This document shows, piece by piece, positions 10,379-24,260 of a stretch of 64,000 nt of DNA. Location of the stretch: NCBI GenBank assembly GCA_033675265.1, contig JAUJYZ010000374.1, forward strand, positions 51,001-115,000. Reading direction: 5' to 3'. The position numbers and the translations under genes were made by a program. Every line of letters starts with the position of its first letter. The stretch's first letter is position 1. The DNA is from Actinostola sp. cb2023. Its lineage: Eukaryota > Cnidaria > Anthozoa > Actiniaria > Actinostolidae. The notes below the pieces were generated by a model. That model worked only from the letters and a program-made list of their open reading frames with translations. It searched no databases and had not been told where the DNA came from.

Positions 10379-13300
10379 GTAAGTTGTTGTAAGACGCTGA
10401 ATTGGTCTGAACTCTGACATGCATGAGGTTTGGATATGTGGCCTTAATTAGCATACAATTTATTTGGTGAACTTTAACTTTGAATTTCTCCAAGAATTAT
10501 TAATGGTTTGAGAAGGTATATCAAACACGAGAAGAGTCTGTGTTTCATCCGATATCCAAACACCGAGAAGTTGGCTACAAAAACTCTCCTCTCGAATCGT
10601 TTTTTTCAACCCACTTTTCGGTGTTTGGATATCAGAATTCCTTCTCCTTCTCCTTCTCTTTGTAATTCTTTTTTTCCTTCTCCTTCTCCTTTTCCTTCTC
10701 CTTCTCCTTCATTCAGTCTCCTTCTCCTTCTCCTTCTCCTTCTCCTTCTCCTTCTCCTTCTCCTTCTCCTTCTCCTTCTCCTTCTCTTCTTCTCCTTCTC
10801 CTTCTCCTTCTCCTTCTCCTTCTCCTTCTCCTTCTCCTTCTCCTTCTCCTTCTCCTTCTCCTTCTCCTTCTCCTTCTCCTTCTCCTCTCCTTCTCCTTCT
10901 CCTTCTCCTTCTCCTTCTCCTTCTCCTTCTCCTTCTCCTTCTCCTTCTCCTTCTCCTTCTCCTTCTCCTTCTCCTTCTCCTTCTCCTTCTACAAACCCTC
11001 TCAAACCTTCTCCTTCTCCTTCTCTCAAACCTTCTCCTTCTCCAAACCTTCTCCTTCTCCTTCTACAAACCTTCTCCTTCTCCTTCTACAAACCTTCTCC
11101 TTCTACAAACCTTCTCCTTCTCCTTCTACAAACCTTCTCCTTCTCCTTCTACAAACCTTCTCCTTCTACAAACCTTCTCCTTCTCCTTCTCCTTAATCTA
11201 CAAACCTTCTCCTTCTACAAACCTTCTCCTTCTACAAACCTTCTCCTTCTACAAACCTTCTCCTTCTCCTTCTCCTTCTCCTTCTCCTTCTCCTTCTCCT
11301 TCTCCTTCTCCTTCTCCTTCTCCTTCTTCTCCTTCTCCTACTCCTTCTCCTTCTCCTTCTACAAACCTTCTCCTTCTACAAACCTTCTCCTTCTCCTTCT
11401 CCTTCTACAAACCTTCTACAAACCTTTACAAACCTCTACTAGACTCTTTCCCGTGTTTGATCTATTACATGGATCCTTCGTTCACGATTGTTTTTTATGC
11501 ATGCAGGATGCGTCGACTATCCAGTTGGACTAACCCAAAGAGAACAGTTGCCTGACCACTATTTTACCGCTAGTTCTACAGCAAGACAAACTTGCCACAT
11601 TTATCAAGACCAGACTTAAAAACAGCATGGAAGCCGCTACGTACAGACAATGACAACGATTATCTTCAAGTAGATCTTGCAGTTGATTATCAAATATGTG
11701 CCATAGCAACAAAGGGTAGTGGTAAGGGTTTAGAATGGACCACCGAGTACAGGCTTAGCTATTCATTGGACAACAAGCACTGGATGAACTACCAAGAAAA
11801 TGGAAAACTCAAGGTATTTTGATATTTAATTTAGCCAAATTATTAATGGATGTCTGACCTATTTACTCGTCTCCGTTGCTATGGAGTAGGAGTTTTATTG
11901 CATTTAGTTGTTATCATAAATTCAGACTTTAATATACGGAAACTACTAACGCTGGATCAAAAATTATAGGGTAAGAAAAGATTGTGTGACAAGTCGTGAC
12001 ATGCTGTCGTAAGCACTGTGTGTCTGTACTCTTATTGACAACGGCAAACCAGCCAATCAGATTGCGAGATTACTCTCAAGTGTTGTAAAATCTTATTTTG
12101 TAAATAATCCATTTCATATCTGAAAATATTACTTGTATCTTTCAGACTTTCCATGGTAACAAAGACAAGAATACTCTACGCAAACACATGCTTCTGTATA
12201 AACCGGTTTTAAGGTTCATTCGTATATATCCTACAACGTATAGAAACTGGAAGGCAGTGAGAATGGAATTATATGGCGTCTACATCGGTAGGTATTACAC
12301 CTCCCTGGTATTACTAAGCATCTAGAACCATGCAGGAGTCTTAATAAACAATGGGATGTAACGCGGTATGTGACGTAGTTTCCGGTATGTGGCAACATTG
12401 GAAGACTGGGTACGAGTTTTATTACCATTCAGATAGGAGTTCTTTTAAAAATTGTGACAGTATTATCTCCAATTTAAAAACTGTGTAGCCTATCCATGCA
12501 ATGTGCTGGAGAAAGAACGTCGAATCCATTCAAGTGATATTTCCACTAGTCTTTCATCGAGGGCAAACACCTCGAAAAACTTGTAACTAATTCAGCCAAT
12601 CAAAACACTCGAACCCAGGCTTCCAACATTTGCCACATACCTTTTGTAGTTTATAGAACGACGGGTTAAAACGTTTTTAGTTTGTAAAAGAAAGTTTCTT
12701 ACTTTCATTAGTTAAATGAAACTAATTTACTGCTCTTACCAATAGTCCCCTTCACAGTTCCCTGCGCCATCTTGAAAGGTGGCCGTGCCTTTGCATCGAA
12801 GCGAGACCAACGGTGACCTTGTAATGATAGAGACATGTGGATTATTGTCCAAGGTGTTAAAAAAGGTCTCTATCATTGCAAGGTCACCGTTGGTCTCGCT
12901 TCGATGCAAAGGCACGGCCACCTTTCAAGATGACGCAGGGACTGTGAAGGGGACTATTGTACTCCATTGTTGATCTGCGATATGACCGTTATACGCATGT
13001 TCTTCTCTACAAGATAACTGCAAAAGGCCATTGGGATTAGAGAACTATGGCATTGACAGCAGTCAAATTACGAGCTACTCTCACAACAAACAAACAGCGA
13101 TAGCCTCTAATCAACAGTCCTGTAGACTTCACGGGGCGTCGTCATGGCGACCGTCAAATCATGACGTGTACTTACAGTTGGACCTTGGACAAATGAAGCT
13201 AGTTAAAGGTATAGCTACCCAGGGTGACCCTCAGGAATCTTTTTGGGTAAAGTCTTTTACACTAGAATTCAAAGCAATTGGTGGATCGTGGTACGAATAT

Positions 13301-13598
13301 ACTCCAAGCGAAGACATGGAGGTAGGTCAAACAATACCAGTATGTAGTAGTAGTAGGAACGAACTGCCAACAGACATCAGGCAATTCACTAGCCTTGATT
13401 CTTTCAAGACTAAGCCAAAAACAAGTTTGTTTGACTTTTCCTATACATTGTGTTGATAGCTTTCCAATCTTATTCATTTATTATTGTTAGTATTGTTTTT
13501 CGGAGATATTAGCACATTCGTGCTACGCTGAAATCCGACTTGCAGAACACAGAGCGCTTAGAACTTTGATGATATAAGCGATAAAAATAGATGTTAAC

Positions 13599-13666
<68 letters not shown>

Positions 13667-13674
13667 TATTATTA

Positions 13675-13705
<31 letters not shown>

Positions 13706-16700
13706 TATTATCTATTAGTCTTTTCTAGGGAACAGTGACAACAATGGAGTAGTGATACACTGGTTTGACACCAAACATCATGTACGATACATTAGAATTA
13801 AACCAAAAACATGGAACCAACAAATAGCTCTAAGGATGGAATTATATGGATGTGAAGGTACTGAATAGTGTTATTATTGACCCGGTCTGTGGCAAATGTG
13901 GGAGACTGGGTTCGAGTGTTTTGATTGGCTGAATTAGTTACAAGATTTTCGAGGTGTTTGCCCTCGATGAAAGACTAGTGCACATATCGACTAGTGCACA
14001 TATCAACGTTCTTTCTCCTGTACATTGGATAGACTATACAGTTTTTAAATTGGAGATAATATAATCTCGTCAAAAATTAAGAACTGCTGTGTTTTCGTTG
14101 AGTTTTCGTCCAAACTTGCTACTTGTAATCTGAAGAAAGTTTTCCAAATTCAACGACAAGAGTTTAAAGTTCGCCATATTTAGTTTGTTCAGTAGTATAG
14201 AATACTCAAGTCCTACTTTTTTTTTTGGTGTCTTCAATATCACCATATTATCAGGCAAAAGTGCTTGTAGCCTATCCTTTCTGTTGTATACATAGGCAGC
14301 ACAACCGTTTCCTGTGAGGCTATTTATAATAAACAAGACGCTCTATATAAAGCGTCCACTCGGCGGGCTTCAGCAATGAGCCTTTGGTTTCCTCAGCAGC
14401 ACAGAGCGCATGCGCTTTGGTACCCAGTTGGCGATTTGTGGCCATAAGAAAAAGAAAGCCCAATTTTGAACTCGGCGTGCCACAGGCAGCCCGCCGAGTA
14501 ATAAAGATGTATTTGTTTTCATCAGTGTGACCACAGACCTGACCATTTCTTCTGAGGCTACTTATAATAAATAGAAATATATTTGTATACGCGCGTCTTT
14601 TTTTATGGGTTTCCTGTGGTAGAGCGCGCGCAATACGTATTATGTTGGGCTCCCAGTGTTTTACGGAAGGAGAACGCACGTCTTTCTGTTTTCGGTATTT
14701 AACTCTTACGTACTGGTTATTTCTATAGAGTCATGTGACAATCAACCAATAGGAGTACACGACAGTGCAATTGTCACTGACGATGCAATGTCTGCGTCTA
14801 CAATAGAGAATAACAGCACACGAGCAAGCCATGGGCGTTTGAATTATACTCGTAGCAACTCATGGTGTTCGACAGACGATGATAACCAAACCTACCTACA
14901 AGTTGATCTGGGAATTCCACACTTGATATGTGCTGTAGCAACGCAGGGCAATAGTAAAGCTGATCAATGGATAGAGTCGTACAATCTTCAAACGTCTGTT
15001 GATGGTAAACTATGGAAATATCACAGGCAAGATGGTGACAATGGGAAAACTAAGGTATATGAATACTCCAGTTTCGAGTTGTTACACACCGCTGTACTCC
15101 TTGACAAAAGACGCATTTGTTCAGCATTAGCCTCAATTCAGTGTAAAATATGCACAAATACCGACGAGAACGCGAAAAAATCCAGTGTTTACATTCGACA
15201 ATAGAAATCTTTCTTAATTCCATGGGTTATTCTCTGCATTGAGGCTAAGACCCCGTCCACACTAAAACGCTAACCTGCGTTTTCCTATTGTTTCTGGTAA
15301 TGAGCTGATTGTGTTCGATTCCCTTGAGGATATAGAACAATATAAAAACGATGCGTTTTCAAACGAAAACGGAGTATATGTGGACGGGGCATATGGCTGC
15401 GCAAATGAGTCTTCTGTCAAGGAGTACAGCGATGTCTAAAATGGAAAATTATAATACAGAATTAAGAAGTGTACAATTATTATAAACGAGTTTTCCTTTT
15501 TGTCCAAGGAAATGGTTGGGAATTTCGACAGAAGTTCTATAAGTAAGAATGTGTTAGAAACAAGTACCTTGGCGCGGTATGTGAGGTTCCTGTCTGTGAG
15601 ACACGTAGGACGTAGATGCATGAGAGTTGAACTTTATGGTATCACTCAAGACGGTAAGAAATGATGATGATGATGATGATTATAATGATGATGATGATTT
15701 TTTTATCATTATCATCATTACTATTATTTTTATTATTTATTTTATTATTTATCATTTTTTATCATTATAATAATAATAAGGATTTGTTTTATCTATTTTT
15801 ATCTTTTATATGTAATTATTTGAGAAATGAAGTTTGTATTATCATTGCCGGATTAAAAAAATAAGTTTTACAATTTATCTATTTTTTTAATTGATTCTTT
15901 TTTCGGAAATAGTATTATATTTACATGCATCATTTCTGTGATCTTTAAAGTGCTTACGAAGCTTATGTTTTTATTTTGAAAATCGATTACATATGAAGTG
16001 AATAGTGGGATGGTTCAGTATTTTGTGATTTGAGCTTCGCATTGGCGAGTTTAAAGGTTTGAAATCGTGATATGCTAATTCGGTGACGTCAAAGGAGGCA
16101 TTTGCTGTAACTTATATTTATTTTTTCAAGTAGCATTCTTTTCTGAAATAGAAAAAAAGTTTAACATTATTTATATAAGTTGTAGAAAACTTTCTTCCAG
16201 ATTAAAAAATGTCAATGATTTGCAAAGGGGCGCTTTTGTATAATAAATGATGCCTCCTTTGACGTCACCGAATTAGCATATCACGATTTCAAACCTTTAT
16301 AACTCGCCAATGCGAAGCTCAAATCACAAAATACTGAATCATCCCACTAATCACTTCATATGTAATCGATTTTCAAAATAAAAACATAAGCTTCATAAGC
16401 ACTTTAATCTGTGATATCTAGCATGTTCCAAGTCAAGTGCTGGTGCAAGTGTAACAGGATATTTACCTCACCATCGGTTTTCTTCAAGTTCTCATAAATC
16501 ACTTCTACGCAATGCTGCAATGGGAAGGCTACTTGGTTCATCGTGTTGGAGCCCAAAAACAAACCGAGAAAAGGATTATTTACAGGTATATATAGACGAT
16601 ATCGACGTCAAAAATTAAAATGTGGTAAAATAACAACGGTTTTGCTAGCAGGGAATTTCAACTTTTTCTATTTTTGAAGGATGATTATTTAAGATAAACA

Positions 16701-19700
16701 TTTCTTCTTTTAAAGCCCGTGTTAACCTAAGCGATAAAAATCAAAGATCGTCTTAAATCAGGTCACCTTTGCGACACACTTAGCGTTTTCGAGCCATTCT
16801 CTTTGTATTTTCTCGTGTGAACCGAAGTAGGAAGTTCGAATCCGGCGGCCTTGATGCTAAAAATATCCCGGATGTGTCGTTCCATATTGATGAGAAAAGT
16901 CTTTATCTAGTATCTTATATATTTTAAGACTGCAGTCTATAGCCGAATAAGGAGACGTATAGCACCAATACATACATTGAACTTGGTCATTTATTATCTC
17001 ATTTTCAACCTTGTCCCCATGGCCGTCGCTTCTCGCTATTTTCAAAATGGCGAACTTCTCTCCAGCGTCCTCAATTATTGAACTCGCTCTCATGAAATAA
17101 CTATTCAATTAAAGTTTCGATGGGTTATCTCTTGAATTATTCCTACTAGTTCTCTGGCATAGAGGATAGCCAAGGATTATTAAAAACATTATCCACTTTC
17201 TGATTTGTCATCAGATCGATCTCGGTGATCCCTTCACTGTTTGTGGAATCGCTTCACAAGGTTGTGGTGCAGAGATGGTTTTGTCGTACAAGATGGCGTA
17301 TTCTATGGATGGTCAGACATGGACATTTTACCAGCTCAGACACCAAGCAGTAGTAAATATGAATTTAATGTAGATTTGTAGGTTGGATTATTCACGTCCA
17401 ACCATTTTGTATCCTCAACCTGGAGTTTTATTCAGTGGCTTGTTTGTTTGCAATTGTTTGCGTTCGTATGCTTATAGCAGTTGTAATTAAATTTTAAGCA
17501 TTTAGCCCTGATGATTGGCGCTTCAGTAGTCCGAAAGCTTGGTGGTTTTTAATAAAACTTCAGGTTGCCATTATTTATTTCATTTTCCACAAATGTCATA
17601 AATCACATAAACATTGTAGTATTTTTCTTTCCAGGAGTTTAAAGGCCGTAAAGGCAACAGCGTTGACTTTAATAAGCACGTGTTGTCAAATCACATCACT
17701 GCCAAGTTTGTGAGGATTTTATCCTTTAACTTATTTGAATCATAAATCAATGAGAATAGAAATCTATGGAACACGACAAGGTAAGGTTAATGTATATCCT
17801 ATGTTTCTTAGCTTAATAGTGGTTGTAGTAGTATATATTTATAGGTATATATATATCCTATGTTATTGGGGTTCAACTCCGTCATAGACGCAAAATCCCT
17901 ACAATGGGGATACTAAAGCTAGCATGGTCCTCACTAGCGACATAACCATATAAGCACAAGCAAAATACGCAGACACATGACACCATTTATGCAAATGCAC
18001 TAGGTGTGACAAAATACAAGCACCGTTATTGAGCAATGCATTACTACGGAGCCCCAGACGGCTCATGCTCACAAAACTATTTACTGACACTTAAGTTGCC
18101 AAATAAGATGCAAGTTAAGTTGCCAATTGCAAGTTAAGTTGCCAATTGCAAGTTAAATTGCCAATTGGAAGTTAAGTTGCCAATTGCAAGTTAAGTTGCC
18201 AATTGCAAGTTAATTTGCCAATTGCAAGTTAATTTGCCAATTGCAAGTTAAGTTGCCAATTGCAAGTTAAGTTGCCAATTGCAAGTTAAGTTGCCAATTG
18301 CAAGTTAAGTTGCCAATTGCAATTGCACTTTAATTTGCCAATTGCAAGTTAATTTGCCAATTGCAAGTTAATTTGCCAATTGCAAGTTAAGTTGCCAATT
18401 GCAAGTTAAGTTGTCAATTGCAAGTTAAGTTGCCAATTGCAAGTTAAGTTGCCAATTGCAAGTTAAGTTGCCAATTGCAAGTTAAGTTGCCAATTGCAAG
18501 TTACAATCGCTACCGCTGGCTCGTAAACAGAAGTATGTGAAACAAAATGGCGATACGTTTATTACTGAAAATCCTTGTGTTTCTTACTATTTTCTACCGT
18601 TCGGTAGCCGTTTTAGATCCTTATATACCAGCTTTACGCAATGAGGACACTCCCAGAGATGATTTGATAGAACAGTACTTTCAGTTGGGTTTTGATAGAT
18701 CCGAAATTTTAGCCTGTCTTGCCTTGTTACATGGGATACAGCTTAGTCTAAGTCAGCTGAAACGGATACTTTCAAGAAGAGGTCTTTTTAGGAGAGGTCT
18801 ACGAAGTCCTTTAACGATGGCAATAGATGCTGTGGAAATGGAACTACAAGGAAGTGGAAGTACTATTGGCTACCGATCAATGTGGCAAAGGCTTGTTAAT
18901 GAACATGGTCTAGTAGTAAGCCGGAAGACTGTCCGTTTTGCCCTTAAAGTACTCGATCCCACCGGTGTGGAATCTCGACTGAGGCATCGATTACACAATA
19001 TAATATAATGAAAATTAAATTAATATGCATCTGGTTCGTTGGTATTTTATAATAATATTTATTTTTGGAATTTTATTATTATTTCACTAACACCAAAAAA
19101 AATCATATTTATTTTAATTGAAATCAGTTTTACCTGAAATGATTATATGTCTTGTTACCAAGGTTACAGAGTTTCACAAGAATTCCCAAGAATTCATTCT
19201 GAAGAATTCCTAAGAATTCTCAAGAATTTCTCTATTTCACGTGAATAAATTCCTAGGAATTCCTAGAAATTATTTGGTATTCCTAAGAATAAATTCCTAG
19301 GATATATTAACTTGCAATTGGCAACTTAACTTGCAATTGGCAACTTAACTTGCAATTGGCAACTTAACTTGCAATTGACAACTTAACTTGCAATTGGCAA
19401 CTTAACTTGCAATTGGCAACTTAACTTGCAATTGGCAACTTAACTTGCAATTGGCAATTTAACTTGCAATTGGCAACTTAACTTGCAATTGGCAACTTAA
19501 CTTGCAATTGGCAACTTAACTTGCAATTGGCAACTTAACTTGCAATTGGCAAATTAACTTGCAATTGGCAACTTAACTTGCAATTGGCAAATTAACTTGC
19601 ATCTTATTTGGCAACTTAAGTGGCAGTAAATAGTTTTGTGAGCATGAGCCGTCTGGGGCTCCGTAGGTTAGTACTCCATACACTTCAGGAGTTACAGTGA

Positions 19701-22700
19701 TGGACCATATATGAAGTTCCTACCTACTTTACAATTGCTGCCCTTGCGAAATTGAACTAAGACTGATTCCTAGGAATTCCTAGGAATATCCTAGGAATTT
19801 ATTTTTAGGAATACCAAAGAATTTCTAGGAATTCCTAGGAATTAATTCACGGTATTTTGGGAGGCGAATTCTTAGGAATTCCTAGGAATTCCTATTGTGG
19901 AACATTCTTAGGAATTCTTGAGAATTGCTTGATTGGGGTGATTGGGGTGAAATCGAGAAATTCTTGGGAATTCTTGAGAATGAATTCTTGGGAATTCTTG
20001 AGAAACTCTGTAACCTTGGTAACAAGACATATAATCATTTCAGGTAAAACTGATTTTAATTGAAATAAATATGAATTTTTGGGTGTTCTCAAGACTTAGT
20101 GAAATAATAATAAAACTCCAAAAATAAATATTATTATAAAACACCAACGAACCAGATGCATATTAGTCTAATTTTCATGTCATTTTTTAATTAAATATTT
20201 ATATTGTAATCGATGCCTCAGTCGCGATTCCACACCGGTGGGATCGAGTACTTTAAGGGCAAAACGGACAGAGTCTTCCGGCTCACTACCAGTCGCTGGC
20301 GCGCTACTAGGCCATGTTCATTAACAAGCCTTTGCCACATTGATCGGTAGCCAATAGTACTTCCACTTCCTTGTAGTTCCATTTCCACAGCATCTATTAC
20401 CATCGTTAAAGGACTTAAAAAGACCTCTTCTTAAAAGTATCTGTTCAGCTGACTTAGACTAAGCTGTATCCCATGTAACAAGGCAAGACAGGCTAAAATT
20501 TCGGATCTCTAAAAACCCAACTGAAAGTACTGTTCTATCAAATCATCTCTGGGAGTGTCCTCATTACGTAAAGCTGGTATATAAGGATCTAAAACGGCTA
20601 CCGAACGGTACTGAGAAAATACTAGTAAGAAACACAAGGATTTTCAGTAATAAACGTATCGCCATTTTGTTTCACATACTTCTGATTACGAGCCAGCGGT
20701 AGCGATTGTAACTTGCAATTGGCAACTTAACTTGCAATTGGCAACTTAACTTGCAATTGGCAACTTAACTTGCAATTGGCAATTTAACTTGCAATTGACA
20801 ACTTAACTTGCAATTGGCAACTTAACTTGCAATTGGGAATTTAACTTGCAATTGACAACTTAACTTGCAATTGGCAACTTAACTTGCAATTGGCAACTTA
20901 ACTTGCAATTGGCAATTTAACTTGCAATTGGCAACTTAACTTGCAATTGGCAACTTAACTTGCATCTTATTTGGCAACTTAAGTGGCAGTAAATAGTTTT
21001 GTGAGCATGAACCGTCTGGGGCTCCGTACATTAATGTGAGTCTGCGTATGTTGCTTGTGCTTGTACTTATGTCGTGCTAAAATACCCGACCGTCCATGAC
21101 CGAGTGAAATGATTGAAATATCGGCCTCATAGTACGTGTTACATGCAAAAAGAGAAGGTACAATTGGAACCACAAGCAGAAAAGTGTGCATTCAAGGGCT
21201 CAGAATTTTTAGAGCTCTTGATTTTTTAATGAACGTAACCAATCAACAACCGCAAAATTCGCGTCACACACTCATGTCACGACAATGGTCACGCATTCTT
21301 CTGATAAGAACAAATGTTACGATAATTTTTCGGTCGTAAATGAGCCTCATTTTGCCAGTTGGATAATAAATCTCTTATTAGACAGTTTGATGTGTAGTAT
21401 GGTTGGATATTTTATTCGTTTACTTGTATTTTGGCGAGCCGCATATATTTATTGAGGAATAAATATACCCATGTTAAAATGAGAAAATCGAGTTACCATA
21501 AATCCATGAAGTACTAAGGCTCTTTTATTTTAGCACGGCGTCAATCGCTCGGAGTGGAAGTACAGTATGGAGTTAGTCGTATATCAGATAGACAGCTCAC
21601 AGCATCAGCCACTATCGATTCTCTGCGTAATGAGGCTGAAGGTCGTCTCTATGGTCCGTTCTCTTGGTGTACGAGAGAAGAACACAAATCCTACTTTGAG
21701 ATCGATTTACAGACCCCTAGAGAAGTCGTTGGCATAGCAACTCAGGGTGATCCTAATGGCGACAATTACGTACAAGAATATGACGTTCATCATTCATTCA
21801 CGAGCGACATGTGGATAATAATCGAGGTACGTAATCCACGCTGCAGAGAAAAGCTCGTTTCCACCTCTCATTAAAACGTGTGAGAGAAAATCTCGTCATT
21901 CAAACGATCTCCGTCAGTAATAATAGATATAGAATCGTTTTCGTATGAGTGGGACAGTTACACGTACCGTACCGTATTGAAAGAGTTTGATTGGATGAGA
22001 TGCATCTGCACGCTTTTTGATTGGTTCAGAAAGGAAGCCATTTGAGTGTCACGGTAGGTTTCCCACTCACACGAAACTATATATCGACTCTATACAACTA
22101 TATAAATAATAGTTTTGGAACGCGACGACTATCTATCCTACCAATCTTCAGTTATATATAATATATATTTTATAACTTCTGAAGTGTTGCTAGACTGGAC
22201 TAACACACACATGCTAAAAACTATCAACCCAACAAAATGCCAAAATCGCAAATTTCAAACCGCTAAATATCCTTCCCTTCTTCCGTTCACTTTCTCAGTG
22301 CGTTTTACAACTGATCATACACACTGGGCATGAGCGTTCTGAAAATTATGCTAACGCATTATATTTTATCTGCTATTTAGTCTTTACAGGGGAATGTTAA
22401 TAGCAGAAGTGTTCGAGTCCAGTGGTTCACGACAGCTGTAGGGGCTCGTTTTGTTCGTCTAGTACCTACAAAGTGGCATGGTATGATATGTCTGAGAACT
22501 GACATCTACGGCAATGACAAAGGTTGGTGTGGTTATAATGTGACACTGAGTAGCCTCGGTTGCAGACCTCTCCGAGAATGACAGAAAACGTAATCTACGG
22601 TTATCAGTAACTGATAAGAGGGATAAGTTGTACAACATGCAGCCACTAGCTTATGAAAACATTCAGATCCTGAGACAAATCTGATAAGTACTGAACTGAT

Positions 22701-24227
22701 GAATGTGGTATTCCTCAAGTTCATTGGAGGTATATCTATAAGATGTGTACTCCTGTTATCACTATAACTTTTCTATATTTAACAGTTATTCGCCGAGGAC
22801 GAAGTGATTATCTAGACGAAATAACTATAAACCACAGAAAACTATCTAACTTATCAAAGTATCGACTCGCGACTTCAACCAATATTTTGTTGCATATTTG
22901 TGTTTTTCGGGACGTCATTTTCTTTCCGAATGTTTATTTTCTCTTCTGAAACCTCGACGAACCTGGATGGCCGCCATCTTGTGTCTATATTCACTGCGCT
23001 GGGCGGTGAATTCCGAATCGCTCAGCCAATCAGATGCTCAGTTCAGCCCAGTAATTATACTAAGCATATATACAATCTTCGTCCAATATTTAGTCTTTAT
23101 AATCACGTGTCATTATTCCAGTTCCAGCTCCAACAATCACCAAACGAAAGGTCATAGGTCAACTCGTACCCAGTCCATTATCACACGTGACCTTCCAGTG
23201 TATGGCATATGGTGATCCCACGATGGAAATACGATGGTTTTCACATGGACAGGATGTCACTAACAAATCACGTGGATTAATATACAGCAGGGGACAACTT
23301 ATTACTCACTTACAAGTGAATTTCACTTCTCCCTTTGACATTGCGCGACGCCATTCATGTACAAGCAACGATGGTCTTGTGACAGTGTGCACAATGGTAT
23401 TCTCGTGTCAAGGAAAGTATAAAGATGTTTGGGGCCAAAAAATGGACAGCCAGATAGTCATAAAGTTAAACAAAGGTAAATGCACAAATATGCTATAAAT
23501 CAATAATGGTCATACACTCGAACCTCTCGTAAGCGACCACCCAAAATGTCTTGCCCTGTGGTCGCTTACGAGAGGTTCCAACTTCAATGATTTCAGTTAC
23601 TTGGAATATTTTGGTATTTTGGAAAATTGGTCGCTTAGGAGAGGTGGTCCCTTACGAGAGGTTCCAACTACTGTGATTTCAGTGACTTGGAAACGTTTGG
23701 TATTTTGGACAACTGGTCGCTTAGGAGAGTTGTCGCTTATGAGTGGTCGCAACTGGAGGTTCAACTGTATAGTAAAACTACCTGAATGCTTTCCTTTTCC
23801 ATTGTTACGGAGGAAAGCATTGTTATGATGACTGGGGGGGGGGGGGGGGGGGGGGGGGGATGCTCGTCGGAAATTTTTAAAATGACCCCTAATAGGTACC
23901 TGAGTCTTTTCCAAGTGGGCGTGGCATGAAATAATTTTCACCCCAAAGAGGTATCAAGTCTAAAACAGTAAGTATACTTTAAAATTTCTTTGCATCTTGC
24001 GGTTAATCCTCGACGACTAAGAAGCTTCGCAAAACAAATTTTAGGGAATCGAAATATAATTAAAATCTGCAACCGTCATTATTTTATTTACTGGCAAACA
24101 CACTAAAAGGTACCGACTTGGTGTCTTGGTGTTCCTTTTAAATCTTCGATCCCCTAAGCGGTATCAAATCGTGGATTTCAAACCCCAAAAGGTACGACGA
24201 GCATCCCCGTCACCTCATTTAGGGGAG

Positions 24228-24260
<33 letters not shown>

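Larger units (their letters stand above)
18045..21028. mobile_element. 3-kb inverted composite DNA transposon
   Basis: Starts TACGGAGCCCCAGACGG at 18045 and ends with its complement at 21028, flanked by CATTAC (18039-18044) and CATTAA (21029-21034), a likely 6-bp target duplication with one mismatch. Left arm 18045-19308 and right arm 19765-21028 are inverted copies. A third copy of the terminus lies inside at 19605-19665. Each terminus is followed by an array of 19-bp AAGTTAAGTTGCCAATTGC units. The ORF within the arms has the DNA-binding part of an rve-type integrase. The family may be IS3EU-like or a relative; that name is a guess. Confidence 0.8.

Noticed and set aside
10508..11533. 341-codon open frame and its antisense 140-codon partner
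   Set aside because: It is translation of the (CTTCTC)n tract; composition is Ser/Pro/Phe/Leu or Glu/Gly/Lys runs only.
12736..12973. Paired 61- and 64-codon frames with the same start
   Set aside because: They are the two arms of a hairpin MITE inside an intron.
13726..13857. Acceptor at TTTTCTAG for gene B exon 5
   Set aside because: In the required phase it reads into a stop within eight codons; the upstream TATTAG gives the domain frame.
18110..20965. 19-bp arrays as a CRISPR-like array
   Set aside because: Units are contiguous with no unique spacers, lie in a eukaryotic transposon, and are inverted between arms.
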